Notes under the pieces: model-generated
What the model was told of the DNA's origin: nothing
The model's database searches: none
The model's input: only the letters and a program-made list of their open reading frames with translations
Origin: Bacillota bacterium
GTDB taxonomy: Bacteria; Bacillota_C; Negativicutes; CTSoil-072
Assembly (NCBI GenBank): GCA_017861495.1
Contig: JAGFXW010000088.1
Location: 1-11,578, forward strand
Direction of reading: 5' to 3'
Length of the DNA: 11,578 nt
Part shown: in pieces, positions 6,568 to 11,578 of the stretch
Position numbering within the stretch: the stretch's first letter is position 1
Layout of the letters: each line of letters opens with the position of its first letter
Position numbers and translations under genes: made by a program

Positions 6568-6750
6568 GAAAGTGATGAATTTTTCGCGGAAGTTGCGATG
6601 GATTTTCCCGTGACGTTGGGAGCCTTCGGCAGTATCTCCAAGAGTGGGGATGCTTCCCCAGAAGTGCGGAATGACCGGAATTTAAATCCGGCCATCGTGA
6701 CCACAAGTGGCTACGGTTTCTCCGCTTGTGGAGAAAAAGGGAATGAATAG
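6568..6750 (+). pseudogene. Possible C-terminal remnant of an IS200/IS605-type TnpB
   Basis: Between a TAA (6565-6567) and a TAG (6748-6750) an open frame of 60 codons has no convincing start. Its last part reads LGAFGSISKSGD... and ends TSGYGFSACGEKGNE. Short tails with an 'ACG' element, directly followed by hairpins, are common at the 3' end of tnpB genes, where the coding tail overlaps the guide-RNA scaffold (family knowledge from memory). The RuvC and zinc-finger parts of TnpB are absent, so any such gene is only a relic. An unrelated non-coding structured sequence is the main alternative. Confidence 0.3.
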
Positions 6751-6806
6751 CAGTAAGCCCCTAACGTCGGTTTAACCGACACCCTTGTGGCATAAGGGGG
6801 TAATTT
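6645..6806 (+). mobile_element. Hairpin series, possible IS605-type right end with reRNA scaffold
   Basis: Hairpins follow one another closely: TGGGGA/TCCCCA (6645-6660), CCGGA/TCCGG (6675-6691), TTTCTCC/GGAGAAA (6717-6736), GTCGGTT/AACCGAC (6766-6780, one-base loop) and CCCTT/AAGGG (6782-6798), then GGTAATTTCA. The order of tail codons, a short stop-proximal linker and GC hairpins resembles the right end of IS200/IS605 elements. No left end or transposase is visible, so the element would be a fragment. Confidence 0.3.
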
Positions 6807-6970
6807 CAATTGACACCCTCCGTCGGTGGTGTGTTTTGAACCCACTTCAGGGGGTAGCCGAATTTTCGGCAGACCATAAGGCACATCATTCTATAGAGAG
6901 CCCCCTAAATTTAACTTAGGTAGCGTTGCAAAAAGTTGCAACGTTTGAGAGAAGGCCGCTAAAAAAATAA
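6807..6970. other. Gene-free spacer with further hairpins
   Basis: No gene is supported here. It holds the inverted repeats GCCGAA/TTCGGC (6857-6870), CCTAA/TTAGG (6904-6920) and CGTTGCAA/TTGCAACG (6924-6943, 8 bp, loop AAAG). Their function is unknown. They could be stem-loops of a replication origin, a transfer origin or an RNA. Confidence 0.5.
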
Positions 6971-7175
6971 ATATAGCCTCTATACTCTTTTTTTTCAGGG
7001 AAGATAGGGAAGAAATCGCCTTTGAAGCCTTATAAATACTGGATTTGTGACGCAAAAAAAATAGGGTAGATACAGGGAAGAAAAATAAAAACAAAATGCT
7101 GTTGAACCATTGTGAACACTGGGATTATGGCACTTTAAAACAAAAAATAAAATAGGGAAGAAAAATAGGGTAGAA
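6971..7175 (+). repeat. Left iteron-like repeat cluster
   Basis: Six copies of AGGGWAGA stand in the plus orientation at 6997, 7006, 7063, 7074, 7154 and 7167. The first two are exactly 9 bases apart (AGGGAAGAT then AGGGAAGAA). Positions 6971-7019 (49 bp) recur inverted at 11127-11174, differing by one substitution and one T. A second motif, ACTGGATT, lies between boxes at 7038-7045, with a diverged copy near 7117. The surroundings are A/T-rich. The layout matches initiator-binding iterons of a replication origin; this is inference. Confidence 0.7.
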
Positions 7176-7310
7176 ATAACCCAAAACCATTCCTATAGGT
7201 TCGGAAGAGTGTTCCGTTCCCTCAACTCGTGGAGAGACAGAAAAAACGGATACTCTAGCCGGTTACGATACGCCTTACTTCATTATTGGATAACGTGGTG
7301 TAAAAAAGTA
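7176..7310. other. Gene-free upstream region of the MerR-like gene
   Basis: No coding frame is convincing. Short inverted repeats are present, notably CGGAA/TTCCG (7202-7216) with a 5-base loop. It separates the left repeat cluster from the promoter at 7311. Confidence 0.4.
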
Positions 7311-7339
7311 TTGACAGAAAGGATATGCAGAGGTATATT
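7311..7339 (+). promoter_or_regulatory. Strong promoter of the accessory operon
   Basis: Perfect TTGACA (7311-7316), 17-base spacer, TATATT (7334-7339). It precedes the MerR-like gene. Confidence 0.88.
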
Positions 7340-7347
7340 TAACTTGC

Positions 7348-7361
7348 AACTAGATGTAGTT
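7348..7361 (+). promoter_or_regulatory. Candidate operator overlapping the transcription start
   Basis: AACTA (7348-7352) and TAGTT (7357-7361) form an inverted repeat with a 4-base gap, about 9 bases after the -10. The position suits repression of the promoter, for example by the MerR-like protein encoded next, but no binding evidence exists. Confidence 0.35.
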
Positions 7362-7381
7362 CTAACGAGGTGATTGTTAAA

Positions 7382-7894
7382 ATGGGAAATGTTGCTGTTA
7401 AATATAAAGAGCCTCTGCGAATGGTGATTCTAAACATGACTCCGGATGAGCTTTTGAAAAAAGTGAAAAATGATTTTGATATTACAATTGGACGGTCGAC
7501 ACTAAGAAATTATGTAAATAATAAATTGGTACCTGAACCAGAGCAAAAGGTTTTAGGTCGTGGCCTTGGCAGGGAAGCGACTTACCCGCCAGGATCAGAA
7601 GAAGAAGTGGCTGCGGCAAACTACCTTGTTAGCACTCGGAAATTTATAGTCATGATAATTGCGGAAAGCAGGGCCGCATATAATCGGATTAAGGAAGCTA
7701 ATGAAACAGCGGATTTCTTAGAGTTTTACATTAAATTTAACACATTAGCATCTGATAAAAAATACGATGAATTACATCATTATGTGCTCCAGCTTAAAAA
7801 CAGAGATTTTGACACCGCTAGGTTATGGTATTTTGGATTAACAGAGGTAAGACTAACTAGAAATTTATTAGAGTATGAACGATTAAAAAAATAA
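7382..7894 (+). CDS. MerR-like winged-HTH regulator
   Basis: The first half looks like a MerR-type DNA-binding domain: MTPDELLKKV, then a helix-turn-helix around IGRSTLRNYVNNKLV and a wing-like stretch GLGREATYP, ending near the middle of the 170 residues. The second half is helical, without the cysteines or ligand domain of classical metal or drug sensors, and is unrecognised. I start at ATG 7382 because GAGGTGAT (7367-7374) lies 7 bases upstream; a GTG at 7370 would overlap that site. It is driven by the strong promoter at 7311 and followed by a terminator, so it is mostly monocistronic. It probably controls the element's own genes. Confidence 0.75.
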   Translation: MGNVAVKYKEPLRMVILNMTPDELLKKVKNDFDITIGRSTLRNYVNNKLVPEPEQKVLGRGLGREATYPPGSEEEVAAANYLVSTRKFIVMIIAESRAAYNRIKEANETADFLEFYIKFNTLASDKKYDELHHYVLQLKNRDFDTARLWYFGLTEVRLTRNLLEYERLKK

Positions 7895-7898
7895 CTTT

Positions 7899-7924
7899 GC
7901 CGTTATAAACGGCTTTTCTTTTTA
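7899..7924 (+). terminator. Terminator after the MerR-like gene
   Basis: GCCGTT (7899-7904) pairs with AACGGC (7908-7913), followed by TTTTCTTTTTT. An A-run on the other side could allow action in both directions. Confidence 0.8.
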
Positions 7925-7994
7925 ATTTAAAGTTCCAATTAGTTGAAGTTGTATTTAGGTGGAGGAATGTTTGCGTGACGAAGGAGGTGAAGTG

Positions 7995-8165
7995 ATGATA
8001 CAACCATTGACTTACACGGCTAAAGAATTACCGGGCATATTGCATATTAGCCGGACAACTGTGTTTAAACTTATTGCTGATGGAAAAATAAAATCTGTTC
8101 GCGCAGGGAGAAAGATCATTGTCCCAGCCTGGGCGATTGATGAATTTCTTGGCCAAGCAAAGTAA
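7995..8165 (+). CDS. Excisionase-like helix-turn-helix protein
   Basis: A 56-residue protein of the HTH_17/excisionase type: YTAKELPGILHISRTTVFK forms the helix-turn-helix, followed by the family's wing RAGRKIIVPAWAIDEFL. Such proteins bend DNA to direct excision of integrated elements, or act as small regulators. I choose ATG 7995 because AAGGAGGTGA (7981-7990) precedes it by 4 bases; upstream in-frame codons would place that site inside the gene. No integrase is encoded in the window, so a role as recombination directionality factor is inferred from the family. It is followed 14 bases later by the next small gene. Confidence 0.85.
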   Translation: MIQPLTYTAKELPGILHISRTTVFKLIADGKIKSVRAGRKIIVPAWAIDEFLGQAK

Positions 8166-8179
8166 GGAGGCTATGCGAG

Positions 8180-8377
8180 ATGAAAGATGAAGATCGGCTG
8201 GCATATTATTTAGCTGAAATGAGTTGTTGGCAGCGGCACATGTATGACAATTTGTTTGTTATTATGCAACCGCAATCCATCAAGGAACAATGCGCTCTTG
8301 CTTGGTTGTCTATGACAGAGATTGAGACCGCAAAGAATATTCTTGTCATGGCGGCCAGATTAAGAGCCATGCAATGA
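8180..8377 (+). CDS. Small protein of unknown function
   Basis: A 65-residue frame starting at ATG 8180 has AAGGAGG at 8164-8170, 9 bases ahead. The product begins MKDEDRLAYYLAEMSCW and appears fully helical. I do not recognise it. It lies between the excisionase-like gene and the zinc-finger primase gene in the same orientation with short gaps, which suggests the same transcript. The good ribosome site and tight packing support it being real. Confidence 0.7.
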   Translation: MKDEDRLAYYLAEMSCWQRHMYDNLFVIMQPQSIKEQCALAWLSMTEIETAKNILVMAARLRAMQ

Positions 8378-8388
8378 AGGCAAAAAAA

Positions 8389-8412
8389 ATAACTGCCCTG
8401 GACGGCAGTTAT
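8389..8412 (-). terminator. Hairpin before the primase gene; terminator on the minus strand
   Basis: ATAACTGCC (8389-8397) pairs perfectly with GGCAGTTAT (8404-8412). On the minus strand the stem is followed by a run of eight T, an intrinsic terminator shape. On the plus strand no T-run follows, and the stem ends right against the ribosome binding site (8413-8420) of the next gene, so it may instead affect its translation. Confidence 0.55.
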
Positions 8413-8430
8413 AAAAGGAGATGATTAAAT

Positions 8431-9000
8431 ATTCCTTACCCTCAGTATAGCCTAATCGAACAGGTTAAGCAAGAACTGCCGTACCTTCCCGGCTACGAGC
8501 TAAAGCAGAAAGGGCGCAAGTCTTGGGCCTGTTGTCCGTTTCACGGTGAAAAAACTCCATCGTTTGTCATTGATACGGCCAAAGGGCGGGCACACTGTTT
8601 TGGCTGCGGATGGCACGGGGATGGAATAGACCTTGCTTTGAAGGCCACTGGATGGAATATTAAACAGCTTGCTGCAGACCTAGGAATTATGCCAGAGCCA
8701 AAAGCCACCGGCGCCGATCGGCGTGAGTGGCAAAAGCGGATCGAACAAGAAAAGAAACTAAGAGCCTTTGCACAAGCCATAGAATTGGACATTAACCATA
8801 CTTATACTCGCTTAGCGGCGATATTGCGGCGAACCTATAAAGTGACCGTATTGGAGAGCGAAGAAGATATGGACCGGCCAGAAGTAGCAATGGCCTTTGA
8901 TTTACAGGCAATAATCCCATTTTTATTGGATGAACTGGAAAGTAAAGAACCAGGGCGACGGTTATGGGCTTTGGATAAATCACGGGAGTTGATTAGATGA
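8431..9000 (+). CDS. CHC2 zinc-finger primase fragment (probable ATT start)
   Basis: The frame encodes the N-terminal zinc-binding domain of DnaG-type primases: CPFHGEKTPSF and HCFGCG give ligands C35, H38, C56 and C59. This domain recognises the single-stranded template in priming. It lacks the TOPRIM catalytic part; the remaining residues (about 80-189) are helical and unrecognised. From TTA 8425 (after a TGA at 8422) to TTG 8638 there is no in-frame ATG, GTG or TTG, although the zinc finger lies entirely in that interval. ATT 8431 is 9 bases after GGAGA inside AAAAGGAGATGAT (8413-8425), nearly the perfect anti-16S match, so I infer AUU initiation. Starting at TTG 8638 would lose the domain. 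A sequencing error or frameshift from ATG 8421 is the alternative. The next gene starts one base after the stop. Confidence 0.72.
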   Translation: MPYPQYSLIEQVKQELPYLPGYELKQKGRKSWACCPFHGEKTPSFVIDTAKGRAHCFGCGWHGDGIDLALKATGWNIKQLAADLGIMPEPKATGADRREWQKRIEQEKKLRAFAQAIELDINHTYTRLAAILRRTYKVTVLESEEDMDRPEVAMAFDLQAIIPFLLDELESKEPGRRLWALDKSRELIR

Positions 9001-9001
9001 T

Positions 9002-10915
9002 ATGAACACTAAGGATATGGAAGAATATCTTGCCGGCCTTCCCCCAGGAGAGCGGGAGGAAGTTGCCAAGCCCTCTCTGAAAGTGGTTAAAAGTCCTACC
9101 CAGGCCGAAGATGCTCCGCACCCTTACGAAGCATGGAAGCAGTTGTTTTGGGGCACCGGGTACACAGTAGACCGTTACGGCTGCCTATGCCGTGTCAAAA
9201 TGGGGAACAAGGATAAAGGCGAGAAAGAAAGCGTTGTAAGGATGGCCAATTTTACTGCTAAGATTAGCCGGGAAGTTGTCAGGGACGATGGCCAAGACCG
9301 TAAGATGATGTTTGAAATTGACGGGATATTGAAGGGTGGGAGAAATCTTCCGGTTGCATTGGTACCGGCTGATAAATACACGGCTATGAATTGGCCGGTG
9401 GCGAACTGGGGAGCTGCAGCCAATATCATCCCGGGGACAGCTACAAAGGATACTTTACGATATGCTATTCAGACCACAGGCTTTGATTGTCCTAAGGAAC
9501 ATATCTACACCCATACCGGCTGGCGACAGATCGGCGGCAAGTGGGTTTATATTCACGGCAGCGGCGGTATAGGGGCTGACAATGTCAAGGTGGACCTCGA
9601 TGAAGCCAAGCTGATGAATTACTCATTACCGGCAATCGAATTGACACAAGAGGCCAAGAAAGAGGCAATAAGGGCCACCCTGGAATGTTTAGAGATTGGA
9701 CCGGAGGAAATAACTTGGCCGCTGTTGGCCACGATCTTTCTAGGGCCGTTATGCGAACCGATGCGAAAGGCGAATTGCGAACCAGCCTTTGTTCTATGGA
9801 TGGCTGGAATGACCGGTGCAAGGAAATCCACGATTACAGGCTTGTTTCTTTCCCACTATGGGAGCTTTACCGGGAAGGCGTTGCCAGGGAGTTTCAAGGA
9901 CAGTGAAAACACGCTAGAACGAAAAGCCTTCCTACTGAAAGATACGGTCTTTTGCATTGATGATTTCCATCCGGTTGGTACCCAGCAAGAAAAGCGACGA
10001 ATTGAGAAAATTGCCCATAGCATACTCAGAGGCTACGGCGACAGGGTAGGCCGGGGCCGGATGAACGCGGACACCAGTCTACGAGAAACCTACATACCCC
10101 GGGGATTATGTGTTGTAACCGGCGAGGATGTGCCAAACCTTGGCCAAAGCGCAACATCACGGATGTTCACACTGGAACTGCAGCGCGACGCCATCGATCT
10201 TGACCGGCTAACGGTAATGCAAAAGAAATCACATATATTGGCTGATTGTATGGCCGGTTATATTGATTGGCTGCGGCCACAGATCGACGAGTTGGCGAAG
10301 CGATTTAAAGACTTGTTCCCTGATCTTCGACATGCCGCGGCAGATAAGGCCGCTCATGGAAGGATCCCTGAAACCGTGGCCAGCTTGTATTTAGGATTTA
10401 GCTGCATGTTATCGTACTTTGAAGCGGTGAAGGCAATTACGGCAGCGGAGAAGGGCAGCATGGGAGCCAGGGCGTGGGAGCTTCTTGTGATGCTGGGAGA
10501 GCGGCAGGGACGAATGGTCTTTGAAGATGCACCGACAGAGAAATTCTTGACAGCCTTGCAGGAAATGATTGCAGCTAAAGAAGTGGTTATTCATAACTTG
10601 GTGGTTGATGAGATGGGCGAAACCGTTTCATGGGATGGAAAATCATCGAAAGAGAACTTTATCGGATGGAAAGATGACTTATATTATTATCTTTTGCCGG
10701 GGATGGTTTATAAAATGGTTTGTCAGTTTTTCCAGCAGCAAGGTGGCGTCTTCTCGGTGGGGCAAACTACCCTTTGGAAGCATTTAGAATCGGAAGGGAT
10801 GATAAAGACTATACGGGAAGGCAGCCAGGTAAGGCGGGTACATAATAAGCATATCCCATCGGCAGGAAAAAACGTAAAGGTGTTGTGGCTCAAGTTGGAT
10901 GCTTTAAAAATATAG
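9002..10915 (+). CDS. DUF927-like ATPase/helicase, probable replication protein of the element
   Basis: A 637-residue protein. The N-terminal half contains the DUF927-like segment IYTHTGWRQIGGKWVYIHG (about 168-186). The ATPase core follows: Walker A GMTGARKS (269-276), Walker B VFCIDDF (316-322), a sensor-1-like VVTGED (371-376) and a candidate arginine finger, R387 (SATSRMF). In the P-loop the second glycine of GxxxxGKS is replaced by Arg274, which is unusual. The C-terminal part, with SVGQTTLWKHLESEGMI, looks like a winged helix. DUF927 proteins occur with primases in plasmids and phages as replicative helicases. Here the gene follows the zinc-finger primase with one base between, and repeat clusters lie on both sides. 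The ATG at 9002 has only GGGAG 13 bases upstream, so coupled translation is likely. Confidence 0.8.
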   Translation: MNTKDMEEYLAGLPPGEREEVAKPSLKVVKSPTQAEDAPHPYEAWKQLFWGTGYTVDRYGCLCRVKMGNKDKGEKESVVRMANFTAKISREVVRDDGQDRKMMFEIDGILKGGRNLPVALVPADKYTAMNWPVANWGAAANIIPGTATKDTLRYAIQTTGFDCPKEHIYTHTGWRQIGGKWVYIHGSGGIGADNVKVDLDEAKLMNYSLPAIELTQEAKKEAIRATLECLEIGPEEITWPLLATIFLGPLCEPMRKANCEPAFVLWMAGMTGARKSTITGLFLSHYGSFTGKALPGSFKDSENTLERKAFLLKDTVFCIDDFHPVGTQQEKRRIEKIAHSILRGYGDRVGRGRMNADTSLRETYIPRGLCVVTGEDVPNLGQSATSRMFTLELQRDAIDLDRLTVMQKKSHILADCMAGYIDWLRPQIDELAKRFKDLFPDLRHAAADKAAHGRIPETVASLYLGFSCMLSYFEAVKAITAAEKGSMGARAWELLVMLGERQGRMVFEDAPTEKFLTALQEMIAAKEVVIHNLVVDEMGETVSWDGKSSKENFIGWKDDLYYYLLPGMVYKMVCQFFQQQGGVFSVGQTTLWKHLESEGMIKTIREGSQVRRVHNKHIPSAGKNVKVLWLKLDALKI

Positions 10916-11174
10916 CCTATCTAGTTTTTCAGGGAAGATAGGGAAGAAACTACATTTGATTTATTATGAACACTAAGTTTTAGGGAAGACGTTAAAAAAA
11001 TAGGGTAGACACAAAAACCGCGTAGTTACTGGATTTGTAAGATTTTCTTCCCTGTTTTCCTGCCCTATCTTCCCTGTAACAAAAAAATAGGGTAGACGCG
11101 AAAGCCACGTGAATACTGGATTAATAGCGATTTCTTCCCTATCTTCCCTGAAAAAAAGAGTATATAGGCTATAT
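10913..11174. repeat. Right iteron-like repeat cluster
   Basis: AGGGWAGA boxes occur on the plus strand at 10931, 10940, 10982, 11002 and 11089, and on the minus strand at 11045-11053, 11067-11075, 11132-11140 and 11141-11149, with a degenerate one at 11058-11066. Pairs spaced exactly 9 bases recur (10931/10940, 11132/11141). Two similar units follow each other, 10993-11080 and 11083-11158, each with AAAAAAATAGGGTAGAC, an ACTGGATT box and inverted TTCCCT boxes. The end 11127-11174 is the inverted partner of 6971-7019; 10913-10949 is a partial direct copy starting at the stop codon of the ATPase gene. Confidence 0.75.
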
Positions 11175-11220
11175 ATTCATAAATTAATGTTCGGCACAAC
11201 TGGCGAAAGGGAGGGGTAAA

Positions 11221-11454
11221 GTGGATAGACGGATTTTGTTTATAGTATGGGATGACGTTCCTGTAGTGGATCAATTCGGCACGGTACGCCAAGACCTGGA
11301 CAAAGAAGGGAAGATGGTGTATTGCAATGAGTGGCAAAAGAGAGGCTGCCCTAAACTACCATGTTGGCCATGCCGAACCTGCTGGCAAGGAAGGGTGTTT
11401 GACGAGTTTGTTCTCGAGGACGGGGGGCCGCAAAGAAGGGAGGATCAAGAATGA
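11221..11454 (+). CDS. Small cysteine-rich protein, unknown
   Basis: A 77-residue protein starting with GTG 11221 after GGGAGGGG (11209-11216). Five cysteines (35, 43, 48, 51, 54) are clustered, the last three as C-x2-C-x2-C in PCWPCRTCW, which suggests metal binding or a compact cysteine knuckle. The C-terminal 15 residues are charged. I do not recognise the family. Its stop overlaps the next start (ATGA), so the two small genes are translationally coupled and probably act together. Confidence 0.65.
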   Translation: MDRRILFIVWDDVPVVDQFGTVRQDLDKEGKMVYCNEWQKRGCPKLPCWPCRTCWQGRVFDEFVLEDGGPQRREDQE

Positions 11455-11578
11455 GCAGCGGGGTGGTTGTATGTATAAGGTGCGGATCATCGGCAGTGGA
11501 TATAGTGAAATGGGTTGATAATTGCGCAGTGATGCGCTGCAGCCATTGCGGTAATAGGGCGGCGACAGTGGGGTTTAC
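11451..11578 (+). CDS. Zinc-ribbon protein, N-terminal part (cut by window end)
   Basis: From ATG 11451, overlapping the previous stop, the frame stays open to the window end (42 codons). GGGAGG (11439-11444) lies 6 bases upstream. The peptide has CIRC (C8, C11) and CSHC (C30, C33) separated by 18 residues, the two knuckles of a zinc ribbon, with an extra C25. The rest of the protein lies outside. Together with the preceding cysteine-rich protein it suggests a pair of small metal-binding, possibly nucleic-acid-binding, proteins of the element. Confidence 0.65.
   Translation, partial: MSSGVVVCIRCGSSAVDIVKWVDNCAVMRCSHCGNRAATVGF

Noticed and set aside
6528..6575. 15-codon frame starting MAVKALLNLE with GGAGG 9 bases upstream
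   Set aside because: The ribosome site is good, but the peptide is too short and unrecognised to call, and it lies in suspected relic DNA.
6398..6706. 102-codon minus-strand frame over the rpsR terminator and the CCATA boxes
   Set aside because: It is built from terminator and repeat sequence, has no family resemblance and starts without a ribosome site.
6891..7094. 67-codon minus-strand frame in the left repeat cluster
   Set aside because: Its Phe/Leu/Lys-rich composition is a translation of the A/T-rich iterons.
6500..7200. CRISPR array
   Set aside because: The repeats are short, vary in spacing and orientation, and have no equal-length unique spacers or cas genes.
8421..8450. ATG 8421 as the start of the zinc-finger primase gene
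   Set aside because: It is in another frame, ends after nine codons, and the ribosome site directly touches it with no spacing. It would need a +1 frameshift.
11327..11518. 63-codon frame overlapping the two cysteine-rich genes
   Set aside because: It conflicts with the ATGA-coupled pair, which have better ribosome sites and coherent cysteine motifs.

Overview
The window looks like the chromosome of a diderm Firmicute, most likely Negativicutes (Sporomusa-like). The evidence is the rpsF-ssb-rpsR block, the Thermotoga-type AroF followed by pheA, strong AGGAGG Shine-Dalgarno sites, frequent GTG and TTG starts, and intrinsic terminators. This placement is inferred from gene content and protein flavour only.

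Host part (1 to about 6465). The tail of an unrecognised gene and a strong terminator are followed by aroF and pheA, a two-gene unit covering the first step of the shikimate pathway and the phenylalanine branch. A separate promoter then drives an EamA-family exporter, which ends at a terminator shared with the convergent pantothenate operon. That operon (minus strand) encodes a DUF2520 Rossmann-fold protein, possibly a ketopantoate reductase, and panC, with overlapping stop and start codons. Its leader has a promoter, a folded hairpin, an intrinsic terminator, and a second copy of the hairpin core touching the ribosome binding site, so it looks like an attenuated, pan-motif-like regulatory leader. 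Divergently, an extended -10 promoter and a structured leader precede rpsF-ssb-rpsR. After rpsR there is a terminator.

Accessory part (about 6400 to the end, open at the right edge). The usual neighbours of rpsR do not follow. Instead there is: (i) two 16-bp direct repeats, each starting a triplet of CCATA boxes phased at exactly 10 bp; (ii) about 400 bp of hairpin-rich DNA with a short frame that resembles the C-terminal tail and right end of an IS200/IS605-type TnpB element; (iii) a repeat cluster (6971-7175); (iv) a MerR-like regulator, an excisionase-like HTH protein, a small unknown protein, a CHC2 zinc-finger primase fragment and a DUF927-like ATPase; (v) a second repeat cluster (10913-11174); (vi) two small cysteine-rich proteins, the last cut by the window end. 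The two repeat clusters are built from a 9-bp unit AGGGWAGAH, repeated about fifteen times, and share an inverted repeat of 49 and 48 bp. This reads as the replication and control module of an integrated plasmid-like element or phage satellite, with iteron-type origins flanking the primase/ATPase operon. No integrase, relaxase, capsid or defence gene is visible here.

The points most worth a second look are the zinc-finger primase gene, which has no ATG, GTG or TTG start in front of its zinc finger but has ATT (AUU) after a near-perfect ribosome binding site, the flanking iteron clusters, the phased CCATA boxes next to rpsR, and the tandem hairpins in the pantothenate leader.
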